Below, piece by piece: positions 46,101-57,005 of a DNA stretch of 64,000 nucleotides. The notes beneath the pieces were generated by a model. It was given only the letters and a program-made list of their open reading frames with translations, was not told the origin of the DNA and did no database searches. The stretch lies in contig OZ026845.1 of assembly GCA_964023205.1 (NCBI GenBank), positions 1,374,001 to 1,438,000 of the forward strand, in the 5' to 3' direction. The stretch is from Lutraria lutraria (Eukaryota > Mollusca > Bivalvia > Venerida > Mactridae). Numbering within the stretch: position 1 is the first letter of the stretch; each line of letters opens with the position of its first letter. A program made the position numbers and the translations under genes.

Positions 46101-49100
46101 AATTCTTCTGAATTTCTTTTATTGAAAGTTGAAATTTTTAAATATTTTAATCTTTTAATTGTCTAGTCTTCCCGCAAGCTGAAAGCCTTCGGCTTACTCA
46201 ATATCGTTTATTCAGTCTAGTGATAAATTGTTCTATTTTCAATAGCCCACTTATAGTTTGGGCTGATGTTTTTTGAAACAATTAGTGAACACTGGTTAAA
46301 TTTGTTTCTGTAGCTATTTTCTCTTATAGTTAATCTCTTTTATAGGTAGTGATACGACAACCATTAAGACAACCAGAAGAAATGCAGTTCACCAATTTGT
46401 TTGGTCCTCCTATCAAGACTACAGAGTCCCCAAAGAAACCTAAACAGCCTACAGTTGCTTCTAAGGTACACAAATATACTTCAGACTTGTCACTTACCCT
46501 TCATTCTCATTAATGCATTATTTTATTCCATGACTTACATATATTGATTTCCCTTTTTAATTTTTATCGCACGCTATATGACCATTTGTTGTTGATTCGC
46601 CATAAATACAACACAAAACAAACAAACTTCAGACTTAGTTTTGTTATTAATTTTATTTATCTGTTGTTTTAAGGCCCATTCGACAGCTATGGCAGTCTTC
46701 ATGCTAACCCACTAGCCCACAGTCAGGGGCTAGTAAATTTCTATTAGGGCTAGTGAACTTTCTCAAAATTGTTTATTCAGGCTAGTAGTGGTTAGTTAAG
46801 TCTATTTTCTATAGTCTTCATATAGTTTGGGCTAGTGCTTAAATAAATTTGGTTCAAACACTGCTATGCTCATATCAGAGCTGCCACAGAGAGTAGGGAG
46901 AGGAGATACAGTAGAACTGAACATTTATATCCGTACCCTTTTATAGTTTTTCCTGGTTATTTATCTTGCCAGGTGTGAAGCACCGATACACAACCCATGT
47001 CCTTGGCTCAGTAGTTGTTATAGGGACACTGAACCCCTGAACTTTTGTTTGGTAGTCCAGCACATTACCACTCGACTGAGTCTTGTGGATCTTGCAGTTA
47101 CCAGGATCAACATAATACTTCCTCCCTTATCTGAATCAAATATTGTATTTATTACCTAACCAAATGATTTACACCAAGCATGTGTGACACTGGTAGCTTT
47201 CTCTGGTTTTACCCTGGACTGTGGTAGTGGTTGGAATGTGCTGTAAATCAATATTTCACCATTCTTTCAATTTGCCTCAATTATGAAAATGTATTTCTTT
47301 TTGGAAGGGTAAGATCTTCGGTCTGTTGTAATAATTGTATCTGCTATTGTCAAGAAGAATCCAGATATTGTGAAATTCATGAAAAAAAGAGAATTAATTT
47401 GTCATGGCCTTAAGATAGTCTAATGCATCTCATTTGGAAGCTGTTATTGATTTTTAGAATTCTGACATGCATGAGATTTAGGATTGTTATTGACTCATTG
47501 TGTGTACACAAGTTTATGTGGCATTTTACTTATATTTGTAACTTCTCAGGCTTATACATATTCACTAGAATTAAATCTTTGTCATTACGTTTACATTATG
47601 ATAATGGTAAATATTGTTTTAATTTCTTCAATCCAAAGATATGCATGATAACTAGCCATACAAGTTTGACTAGAAATATAAAACTAAAAATTACGGCCTG
47701 GAATTGTGGATGTTATCTCATGCAGATAAATTTCTAAAATGATATGTGATAAGTCTCATTTAGTATAATACTCTTGTTATAATTACAGTATTTTTGCATT
47801 GTTTTATTTTATTTTTGTTCAATTTGTTGACTTGGAAAAAGAATTTTGTTTAAGCTTGGTTTTGTATTTTTTCAGGAAAAACCTTCTCGTTTGAGCTTAG
47901 ATGAAAGCAGTAGCAAGCCAGTTAGTGGAAAATCCAAAGAGAAAGAAAGTTCATTATCTAAATCGTCATCCTCCTTATCAAGCAAGTCAGATGATGGACA
48001 TGTGTTTAAAGAAAAACCGCATAAGGAAAAGCATTCAAGCAAGGATGCATCGAGAAAACACATGGACTCGCCACTTCCTTCTTCGTCGGGTAAAAGGTAT
48101 TCAGAATCTCCTACGAATCATAAACAAGCAAAGAAATTGAAGAGAAGTTCTTCGTCTTCTTCATTTCCAGATAAAAAACCTAAAGAGAAGGACAAAGAAC
48201 TTGAGAGAGAAAGGGAAAAACAAAAAGAAATTGATCGCGAAAGAGAACGAGAGAAAGAAGCTGAAAAAGCAGCGGAAAAAGCTGCTGAAAAAGCTGCCGA
48301 AAAAGCTGCTGAAAAAGCTGCCGAAAAAGCTGCTGAAAAAGCTAGGAAAGATGCTGAAAGGGAGAAAGAAAGATTAAAAGAACAAGAAAGAGAAAGACAG
48401 AGGGAGATAGCAAAAGAAAGAGAGGCAACAAGACAAAAGGAATTAGAAAAGGAAAGACAAAGAGAGTTAGCGCGAGAGAAAGAGAGAGAAGAGAAAGAAA
48501 GAGAGAGAAAAGAATTAGAAAAAGAAAAACTTAAGGAAAAAGAGAGGGAGCGTCAGAGAAGGAAAGAAAAGAAGGAGAAAGAAAGATTGAATAGCAAGTC
48601 TGAAAAAACTTCAAAGAATAGACATTCTAGTGCAGAAAAACAGAAAAATCGAGATAAGGAGAATATGAATGAGTCTTTATCCCATAAAAAGAAATCCCCA
48701 CTTGCTGAAATGGATTTTAAAAAGAAGGAAGAAGTAGATGAAAAGTCAAAGATTAGTGTACATGGTAAAACAGATAGTCCATCTCGTAGTATTAAAAAGG
48801 AGGAGAGTAAAAGAACTGATAAATCCAAGTCTGAGAAGCACTACACTAAAGATAAACCATCTAAAGAAGCAACTAAATTTGTGAAAAGTGAAAAATCTAG
48901 TCATAAGGAGAAAGTAAAGGAACAGGATGTTATAAAGACTTCATCAAACAAGGTAGTGAAAACAAAAGTTGAAAGTGAACCAAAACCTAAACTGAAGAAA
49001 AGTGATGAAAGTATAACCTCATATCGAAATAAACTGTCTAATGTGACATTACCAGAACTTATCAATGATTTGTCTGGTTCAGACTCTTCAGACTCTCTGT

Positions 49101-50359
49101 CTGTGAGTTCTATATCATCTTCGTCTGTGCCAGGATCAGATACTGGTTCTGACAATGACAGTGAGGCAGAAAGCATCTCCAGCAAAAGTCGAAAATCCAG
49201 TTCTAGCAGCAAGGCCTCTACTCCAGCTCAGAAAAGTGCCTTGGGTATGTTTCTGTTACCTTACCAGCATTTTGTACTTATAATGTAAAATCAGACTTTT
49301 CGTACCCACAATTTGATATTACAACAATGTAATACATTGTATTTTTGAAAAATTGTTAAATAATTAAATAAATTAAAGTTTTATGAAATGAAAATTTTGT
49401 TTGATGACCAAGGCTGTAAATTGTTTTGGTAAGTGTTTGTGATGTTTGTTAAAATTTAATCAATGTACTCATGGAAGTTATGTTCAATGTGATATGAGGA
49501 AAGTCAGAATTGTTTTCATTTATTACAGGATCGAGGAGTATTTCTATTAAACCGTTAATGTACCTTTACATCCTTAAGCATAAACTTTTTAGTGGCTTTA
49601 AGATGATTAATTTCTAATGTCTTTTATAGAACTTATTATGTTTTTTTCTTATGTTTTTCAGGTACTCTGATTGCTGAATTAGAAGAGGATGAATCGGAAG
49701 ACGATATTCCCGAACCTGGATCGGTATTTTCCACTCATTCTTCGGGATCACGTCATTCACCGAGTCGAACACAGGGCGAAAGTAAACCCGTTTTTACCAA
49801 TCATACATCTGGAAGTCGACCTTCACCCAATCACCTTGATGATCATAAATCAGTATCAAATAGTAACAAGACGAAACTTTCTCCTGGTCAGAGGTATCCA
49901 AAAGATAAACAGACTGATTTGGATAAAGATGAAATTATTGGGAAATCTCCCAAAAAGAGAGCCCGAGTTAGTTCTAAGGATAAAAGTGCTGTGGTGACCA
50001 ATACAATGAAATACCCGGGTTCTGGAGTGTTGATTCATAGTGAAAGTAAAGGTTTTGATATTACTAATAGACATGATGGAAACATCTCACCTAGCTCACA
50101 GAAGTCGGGTTTTGGTATTGGAGATGAGGCACCACAAGACATGATGGACTCACAAAATGGGGAAGATTTAACTGAACTTGTTGCTCTACAAAGGAAGCTT
50201 ATGTCTATTAAAGATCCAAACATTCTGGTCAAGGTCGTGATGCTTATTCAAAAAGTCGGTAAATTCAAGATTGGGGAATCTTCTACGTTTGACTTTGATC
50301 TTTGTTCATTGGACAGCACCACTGTTCAAGAAATCAAAACATACATCAGCCAAGCGTGA
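42996..50359 (+). CDS. MLLT3: AF9/ENL family YEATS-domain protein
   Basis: Exons 42993-43176 (ATG at 42996), 44908-45128, 46346-46465, 47876-49244, 49662-50359, giving 862 residues. The YEATS domain (about 1-134) binds acetylated or crotonylated histone H3 lysines. The aromatic-cage positions Y24, H52, F55 and Y74 align with human AF9 F28, H56, F59 and Y78 at a constant offset of four. The middle is a Ser/Lys-rich region, then an EKAA and ER/K-rich helix (about 276-413), acidic-Ser tract, and NLS-like KSPKKRAR. The last 60 residues are the AHD ([14 protein letters not shown] through [16 protein letters not shown]), which in AF9 recruits AF4, DOT1L, BCOR or CBX8. A nuclear role in transcription elongation is expected. 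Invertebrates usually have one gene for AF9 and ENL. Confidence 0.96.
44575..44830. repeat. Dispersed repeat with ATTGGGAA-GGTACCG blocks
   Basis: Two direct blocks, TTGGGAAAGGTACCGATACC at 44575 and ATTGGGAAGGTACCGTTTAC at 44795, bracket AAATTGTGAATTTT words. Intronic. Confidence 0.5.
44908..45128 (+). CDS. MLLT3: AF9/ENL coding exon 2
   Basis: Second half of [25 protein letters not shown] through [20 protein letters not shown]. The acceptor is ATTTTCAG and the donor GTACGT after GGT GGA. Contains the cage Tyr of the GYA motif. Confidence 0.95.
45746..45802. repeat. 57-bp near-perfect palindrome
   Basis: Left arm 45746-45773 pairs with right arm 45775-45802 over about 27-28 bp with a single G-T pair. 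The two outer 20-bp blocks (AAATTAAATAATTCATTTAC on the left) are perfect complements. Centre CACCTGGTG. Lies in an intron of the AF9/ENL gene. Could be a foldback element or a hairpin RNA source. Confidence 0.9.
46346..46465 (+). CDS. MLLT3: AF9/ENL coding exon 3
   Basis: Encodes 40 residues: [20 protein letters not shown] through PKQPTVASK. The acceptor is TTTATAG, the donor GTACAC, phase 0. Pro/Lys-rich linker after YEATS. Confidence 0.88.
46965..47100 (-). mobile_element. tRNA-like SINE
   Basis: On the minus strand an A-box-like CAGTCGAGTGGTAATGTGC and a B-box-like AGGGGTTCAGTGTCCC lie in tRNA spacing. Intronic in the AF9/ENL gene. Confidence 0.5.
47876..49244 (+). CDS. MLLT3: AF9/ENL coding exon 4 (disordered and helical core)
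   Basis: 1369 bp, 456 codons plus one base. Order: Ser/Lys-rich segment ([16 protein letters not shown]), NLS-like [14 protein letters not shown], a helix of EKAA repeats and alternating E/R/K (about residues 276-413), Lys/Ser-rich segment, then acidic Ser tract ([18 protein letters not shown]). The acceptor is TTTTTCAG and the donor GTATGT. The Ser-rich part takes the place of vertebrate AF9 poly-Ser. Confidence 0.95.
48254..48345 (+). repeat. In-frame 12-bp repeat encoding EKAA units
   Basis: GCTGAAAAAGCT and GCCGAAAAAGCT alternate, giving about seven EKAA tetrapeptides and a 24-bp higher-order period. The coding array could vary in copy number between individuals. Confidence 0.92.
49662..50359 (+). 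CDS. MLLT3: AF9/ENL terminal exon with AHD
   Basis: Starts [20 protein letters not shown] and ends [12 protein letters not shown] with TGA at 50357-50359. Contains a Ser/His-rich stretch, NLS-like [14 protein letters not shown], and the C-terminal ANC1 homology domain. The acceptor is TTTTTCAG. It is the last coding exon. Confidence 0.96.
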
Positions 50360-51047
50360 CCACTTTGGCTTCATTTGTATTTAAACTATACTGTGCAGCT
50401 TTCATTATAAAATCTTTATGTTGTGATAATGTCATGTTTAGTCCTTAGTGTCAGTGTCAAAAAGGACTGTTTCTGGTCCTACTTGTAAATTTTCATTCAA
50501 AGTGTTTCATACTTCTGGTCCAGTTTCTTTGTTGTTTGTCTCAATTGTTTCCAACAAAATTATCTGTTTACATTTGTCTTTTAAACCAGTAACCAATCAT
50601 GTTTGCCAAACATGCAAAACAGATTTGTTACATTATGTCACATCACACCAAAGTCATGGGTATCCATGTCATTCTATTAATACATGTATGTAACTTTGTA
50701 AGTTGAGCTTTAATTCTTAATGACTTGCTTACAGTAGTACCATAAAGAGCATTTAGTAAATCAAGGTTCTATATTTGTTCATGTTTGTTCTCATATTTAA
50801 TTCAGTTATTTTTAGTGTGCTGGTGGATGATGAGCGAATGGTTTACACTTAAGTATTGGTGCTAAATTATACCTTTTACCCTTTATTATACCATGCATGG
50901 TTTTTCTATGTGTATTACTTACTTAAATTACTAGGCAGATATGTTTTGACTTAAATATTACCATTCTGAAATATTGAAGAATGATCATCTTATCTGTGTT
51001 ACCTGACTGTAATTTGTTTGTTGTATACTACACATAATATTTTATTG

Positions 51048-51158
51048 ATAAAGGTAGATCACTGTGTAAGTTTATAAATAAAGGTAGATCACTGTGTAAG
51101 TTTATAAATAAAGGTAGATCACTGTGTAAGAGCTTATTAATAAAGGTAGATCACTTTG
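51048..51158 (+). repeat. 30-bp tandem repeat with AATAAA in each junction
   Basis: AAGGTAGATCACTGTGTAAG starts units at 51051, 51081, 51111 and (slightly changed) 51143. AATAAA stands at 51077-51082, 51107-51112 and 51139-51144. Confidence 0.93.
51077..51144 (+). terminator. MLLT3: Candidate polyadenylation signals
   Basis: Three AATAAA hexamers about 30 bp apart, 720-785 bp after the AF9/ENL stop codon. Which one is used cannot be told from sequence. Confidence 0.45.
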
Positions 51159-51686
51159 TACATACGAAAAGGAACTGAGCTTTGGGTAGTCATTTTTTAG
51201 GTGATTATAAAAACCACTGTAGGAAACGAAGGTGTTTATTATTATTAATGTATTACTGCTGTGTATATTTTCATATATTGTGCATTGTAAGAAGACTACA
51301 AGAAAATATTGATGTCATCATATCAAATCATTTGTTTTAGAAAACTTAAGCATGGCTTTGATTGGTGCAGTTGATATGTGGAGTGTTTTTGTTGTTTATT
51401 TATTATTGTGTCTGTGCTAGTGTGTTTTTGATGACATAAATTGTAAGTCTGTATATAAACACTAATGTGTTAACATTATGACAAGTTTACTGTTTTATTT
51501 CAACCAAATAGTGCCAGATTTGTCACAACCATCTGTTATTCTATTCATTAATTCTTCATCAAGTCAAGAGGTTGTGTATACCTCTACATGTATGTATCAT
51601 CTTATGTTTTTTATAGAGATTTTTTGTCTATGTTCAACTCTGTTTCTTGTTACTTTAGTTTTGTTATTAATCTTTTCATCATTTTT

Positions 51687-52833
51687 AGCTCACATGTCAC
51701 AAAGTGACAAAGTGAGCTATTAGGATCACTCTCCGTCCGGCGTCGTGCGTCGTCAAACTTTTTGTTGTGACCACACTAGGGGCCACATTTTTGGCTCAAT
51801 TTTAGCAAAACTGGGTCAGAACGTTAATATCAACAAAATCTCGGACGAGTTCGATATTGGGCCATTTGGGGTCAAAAACTAGGTCACCAGGGCCAAATAA
51901 GGGAAAACCTTGTGAACACTTTAGAAATCACTGTTTTGAATTTATCTTCATGAAACTTTGTCAGAATGTTTATTTTAATAACATGTAGGTCAAGTTTGAA
52001 AATGGGTAATTTCTGTAGTAAAATTAGGTCACTAGGGCAAATTGCTGGAAAACCTTGTGAACACTCTAGAAGTCACTGTTTTGATTGGATGATCATGAAA
52101 CCTTGTCAGAATGTTTGTCTTCATAATATCTTGGACGAGTTTGAACATGGGTCATCTTGGGTCAAAAACTAGGTCGCTAGGTCAAATCTTATGAAAAACC
52201 ATGTTAACACTGTAGATTTCACAGTTATTATTGGATCTTCACCAAACTTTGTCAAATCGTTTGTTTTAATGATATAACGATCAAGTATAAATATGGGTCA
52301 TCTGGGGTCAATAACTAGGTCACCAGGTCAAATCTTAGGAAAACTTTGTTAACACTGTAGATGTCACAGTTTTAATTGGATCTTCACCAAACCTTATCAA
52401 AATGTTTGCCTCAATGATATGTGGGTCAAGGATGAACATTGGTCAGCCGGGTTCAAAAACTGGGTCACAAGGTCAAATCTTAGGTAAAGATCTTGTAAAA
52501 GCTCTAAATGTCATGGTTTTGATTGGATCTTGGCCAAACCTTGTCAGATTGTTTGTCTTAATGATATTAAGGACAAGTTCAAATATGGGTCACCTAGGGT
52601 TAAAAACCAGGTCACAAGGTCAAATCTTAGGAAAACCTTATTAACACTGTAGATGTCAAATTTTGATCGTATCTTCACCAAACCTAGTCAGAATGTTTGT
52701 CTTAATGATATGTAAGACAAATTCGAACATAGGTCGTCTGGGGTCAAAAACTAGGTCACCGGTTCAAAACAATGTTTTAATGAGTGAACAGTGATTGTCA
52801 TGTGAGCGATATAGGGCCATCTTGGCCCTCTTG
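51687..52833. mobile_element. Satellite-bearing element, AGCTCAC hairpin start, AGGGCCA hairpin end
   Basis: Opens with the hairpin AGCTCACATGTCAC...GTGACA-AGTGAGCT, then CCGTCCGGCGTCGTGCGTCG. Inside are about six or seven diverged units of roughly 146 bp marked by AGGTCAC-AGGTCAAATCTT and AACACT-TAGA-GTCAC words. Ends GTGAGCGATATAGGGCCATC then TTGGCCCTCTTG, the last 17 bp forming a 7-bp hairpin. Widespread repeat type in molluscs (family recollection). No ORF. Confidence 0.8.
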
Positions 52834-53115
52834 TTTTTATCTTTTGTTACTTTGAGTATGAAGTATTTTACCTGGCAGCTGTATATATGAAGTGACATGT
52901 ACTTCCGTCTGATATAAGGTTGCCTGAGGTCAAAAGTAATTTTTCCTAAGTTTTTTCCATTGACCGGCTGGCCGTTCACTGGGTAGACATTAATCTGTAT
53001 ACTTAATTACTTATAATAACTAATAATGTTTATTTTCTGTTACCTGATTTAATTTCAGAATTTTAGAAATTCTGCCATTTTTTCCATAAGGGCTTATATG
53101 GTGTATATTCAAATA

Positions 53116-53260
53116 CAGTCAACCTGTCTTAGCAGCCGCCTCAGAATAAAGGCCTGTCACTGATTATTCAGAACTAACAGACCTCTGAATAAGGGCCACC
53201 TGTTAATAAAGGCCACATTCTACCTTTCTCAAGGATGGCCTTTGTTCACAGGTTTGACTG
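53116..53260. mobile_element. MITE family 2, copy 3
   Basis: TA then CAGTCAACCTGTC and TTCACAGGTTTGACTG then TA. Internal AATAAAGGCC and GGGCCACCTG words. Confidence 0.78.
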
Positions 53261-53720
53261 TATTGAGAGGCCACATTTTTACTACATGTATTCTGTGCCA
53301 TGTTTACTGAAGTATCCAGTTGTAATGACTTTCTGTGTTACTTAGAATAACAAAAACTTTGTCTATGTAAATATGAATTTGACAACAGATTTTTTTATCT
53401 CAGATTCAAACACATTGTCTGTATAAGGTGTCATATAGGAACATAGATCTGGTTTAGTTTTATTTTAATGCTTCATTTTTCTGTTTTAAGCCCTTTAACA
53501 GAAGTTTAACTTCGACAAAGGTGAATTTAATAGGGCTTAATTTCTATATGATTTTTACTATGATTGTCACTAAGGTGTTAAGCTTGCTTAAAACTTATTT
53601 TTTATGGTCTTTAGTTAGGGATAGGGGATATATCTCACTAGAGTTGCACAGCATGATAAAATTTGTCATTCATGGTAATGTAGTTTGATCTTAAAATTTA
53701 CTGTTATTGACCCGAAGGAT

Positions 53721-53829
53721 TAAAATCTTAATGAATTTATATCATTTCTTTGAATCTTCATACTAATGTATGTTTAAAATCTTAATGAATTTATATCATT
53801 TCTTTGAATCTTCATACTAATGCATGTTT
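53721..53829. repeat. 54-bp tandem duplication
   Basis: TAAAATCTTAATGAATTTAT begins units at 53721 and 53775. The copies are almost identical. Confidence 0.93.
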
Positions 53830-54016
53830 ACTATGTAGATGAGTGTCATCAAAGATATTTGTCTTGGACTATTGTGAATGGCAGGGTCTGAAAATGTAGT
53901 GTTTACAGTTGCTCAATTGGCTCCATTTTTCAGGCACTACAGTATAAGTTTCTAACCGCTAAATCCAATGGACCAAACAGGGACAAATCATACCTCCAAT
54001 TCTCACACATGGTATA

Positions 54017-54184
54017 CAGTCAAACCTGTGAATAAAAGCCATCATAGGGAAAGACAATATGTGACCTTGATTAAAAGGTTGCCTTTATTTTGAGGTCACT
54101 TAGTTCAAATTAATCAATAATGGCTTTCAAAGAATGGCCTTTATTTCCAGGGTGGCCTTTTTTTGGAGGTGGCCGCTAACAATG
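54017..54184. mobile_element. MITE family 2, copy 4 (right end eroded)
   Basis: TA then CAGTCAAACCTGTG at the left, GGTGGCCGCTAACAATG then TA at the right. Confidence 0.6.
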
Positions 54185-55369
54185 TATTTAGAAAAGCAAT
54201 TTTTATACGCCCGTTAGAAAAACGGGTCGTGTTATGGGAACACCCATGGTGGGCAGGCTGGCGGCATCCACAACAGTGTCTGCAGTTTTATTCAGATCCT
54301 CACCAAATTGATGGAAATTTTCATGGCCATGAGATCTCGGTCAAGTTCGATAACCAGCCCAAGCACTTCTGAATTATGCCCCTTGACTCCGTTTTTTTCT
54401 GGTCAATTAACCCTTATAGGGCAATTTTTTCCATCCTAAGTGCTATACTTATCTACACATCATCTAAATGTAATTATACAAATACCTTTATTGATTCAAT
54501 TAGTCGTTGGTCTGCTACTAGAGTTTACGTAATAAATTCTAGATCTTAGACGAGACTAGAATATTTCTATGGTGCATAAAGTGACAATGATGTCCCGAAA
54601 TAGGATGGTTAATGATTTGTCACAACCTACTTATGTTGTGAATATATTTTTTGTACATAAATTTGTTTCATATCAGTTGAACTTTAGTTTGCCATTTGGC
54701 CAAGAGAAAAAAATAGTCGTGTTTACAGTAATCGGAATGATCCCTTTTTACACAGACCTTTAACACTAAAATCCGAAGTATGAAAATATTTGAGGATGAG
54801 TCACACCTCCAAACTATGAAGTCTGTTTAGAAAACAAATAGAAGTTTTGCAACCCATAGCTCAACCATGTTTTATGAGCTGTGATGGAATAATACACTAA
54901 ATCAACTGGAGATGTGGATAGTCGGAACATTGAATAAAAGACATTTATGGATAATACATGTAGATATGAATAATATATCACAAGTATTTGTAAGTATTGC
55001 TGGTGCAGTGGATAGAACGTAATCTCAGGCATGAGTACAATTCCAGATTTGTTCCAAATATCCACATCCCCTATTTGACTTAGTGAATTATTTTGAAAAT
55101 TTTTGTCACGGCTCAAAACACATGGTCAAACTATACCTATACCCTATCTTTTGTCAATAAACTGTAAACGTGACTATTTTTTTTCTAGCCCTTTTGTATA
55201 TTTTATGTGAAGGAGTTACCTTCATTATCAATGAGTCAGCTTATGAAAAAAGACATCTTGAAATATAGTGTTTGTTAATTTTATTTACATGTAAAATATT
55301 GGTTTGCATGTAGAAGAAGCTGCCTATAGTTATGTATTCAGATGGAGAGAGTTTCACCAATAGCATATA

Positions 55370-55547
55370 CAGTCAAACCTGTGTTAGTGGCCACCTCCAA
55401 ATAAAGGCCACCCTGTGAATAAAGGCCATTTCTTTTATAAACTGTCATTGATTATTTAGTACAAAATGATCTCCAAATAAAACAACCTGGCAATAAAGGC
55501 CACATTATTTATTTCCCAAAGGTGACCTTTGTTCACAGGTTTGACAG
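55370..55547. mobile_element. MITE family 2, copy 5
   Basis: TA then CAGTCAAACCTGTG at the left, TTCACAGGTTTGACAG then TA at the right. About 178 bp. Confidence 0.78.
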
Positions 55548-55764
55548 TATGAAAGAAAAAAAAATTGTTTGTTTAAAAAAAACAATCACCAATATTATCT
55601 CGTTTTAATTCATACACATAAAATTTAGTACTCAATGATTGAACAGACAGACTTATTCAAATAAGAATTTACCCTTTGTAAAGCACTGATACAAACCTCT
55701 CCCGTTTTCCTGTGATATTCTAGACACAGTACATGTACTGAGCTCAGATGTTAGGATGTAATAT

Positions 55765-55848
55765 CGAAAGGAAGGCGGAGCCAAGATTCTGACACTCGAC
55801 CTACCGATAATAAGTCCAGCGCTTTACCACTAGACCACAGATCCAATG
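55765..55848 (-). mobile_element. tRNA-like SINE
   Basis: On the minus strand GGATCTGTGGTCTAGTGGTA (A-box region) and a degenerate GGTCGAGTGTC (B-box region) in tRNA spacing. Confidence 0.5.
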
Positions 55849-56045
55849 TATCAAACTAATGAAGTATTCATTGATGACTTGAGCTATATTGAATACAATC
55901 ATGTCTCAAATATGTAATTGAAACAACAAAAAATAAATAACTTACAGGATACATTTAGAACAGTCAAATTAGAGTGAACAATCACCATGACAACAACAGT
56001 CGTTACAAACATAATATTTAAAACAACAGACCAAAACAAAGTATA

Positions 56046-56219
56046 CAGTGCAACCTCTCAAAAGCAACACCCTTTGGAAGTAGCAAAATTATGTTGATTG
56101 TTGAGAGGTTGTTGCCCTAGAGAGGTTAAATTAATAGTTAAATCCTGCAGTGGGAAAAACCCTGCTGTTGTTGAAGGGAGGTTGTTTCTCAAGAGGGTTG
56201 CTCTGGAGAGGTTGTACTG
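56046..56219. mobile_element. MITE family 1, copy 4 (best preserved)
   Basis: TA then CAGTGCAACCTCTC and GAGAGGTTGTACTG then TA, perfect 14-bp-class inverted repeats apart from one base. About 174 bp. Confidence 0.82.
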
Positions 56220-56351
56220 TACTGGCCAACTGAGTGTAAAAGTCATATCTTCTCACGTTGATGACTTTGCAGTTGACAATTATGTACATGTAGTTAAGGT
56301 TATACTATGTTTCTCATTATTTGACCAAAATAATTGGGTTAGTACATGGTA

Positions 56352-56357
56352 TTTATT
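56352..56357 (-). terminator. ARB2A: Possible ARB2A poly(A) signal
   Basis: Plus-strand TTTATT gives AATAAA on the ARB2A strand about 365 bp after its stop codon. It is the only canonical hexamer I noticed close to the stop. Not otherwise supported. Confidence 0.25.
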
Positions 56358-56721
56358 TTTTCCAAGCATTTTTCAACTTTGAGGCTCAATTCGTCCCAAA
56401 GATAATTTCATAATACCGTGACTTGTGGCAATTATTCTTAAGATACTGTGAGAAAATTAAGGGCGGCACCTGAAGGGTTTGTTGGGTAACAGGAAACATG
56501 ACTGATTTCTGGCCTAAAAAAAGTATGAAGTTCATGTATAACATCACACACCATAAAATAATTTCACAGACATCACAGCTATTCATATAGTTAATACATC
56601 ACAAATATATAAAGTAACAATATCATTTTAACCTCATGTAAATTGTTCATAAAGAATATATTGCATGTGAAAACAATAAATGGACATGATTACACAATTT
56701 ATCATGGTTTCATGTATTAAA

Positions 56722-57005
56722 TTACAATTCAGACTTCACATCAACATCAGATGGTGATACTTCTGAAGGACTTGTGTCTTTTTCTGATTCTTTTGGTTCT
56801 TTACTGTCAATATTGCTATCAGCATTTTGTTTGGCTGATTTTTCTTCTAACTCCTCCCCTTTCCCAGCATGCTCTTGTTTGCTAGAGTCACCTGATTCTG
56901 GCTGTTCTGAGTCTGTAGTTTTATTGGCTTTTTCATACTTTTCAGTAAAATATTTGAAAATAGAATTCATACTGGAGAAGCTGGTGTATTCATGTTTGTC
57001 AGTTC
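56722..57005 (-). CDS. ARB2A: ARB2A terminal exon
   Basis: [20 protein letters not shown] then an acidic, Lys-rich tail ending VDVKSEL and a stop at 56724-56722. The acceptor is AACTGCAG. The SIFKYFTE segment matches the SIFKFFTE of the human protein. The tail is longer than in vertebrates. Confidence 0.92.

Larger units (their letters stand above)
50360..51160 (+). other. MLLT3: AF9/ENL 3' UTR, presumed
   Basis: No further ORF. Ends with the 30-bp repeat that supplies three AATAAA signals at 51077, 51107 and 51139. Extent is inferred. Confidence 0.5.

Noticed and set aside
48553..49212. Minus-strand ORFs opposite the AF9/ENL large exon
   Set aside because: Shadows of a Lys/Glu/Ser-rich coding exon, with no splice sites or family similarity.
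54990..55060. tRNA-like stretch GGTGCAGTGGATAGAACG
   Set aside because: Only a partial A-box match and no convincing B box, so not listed as a SINE.
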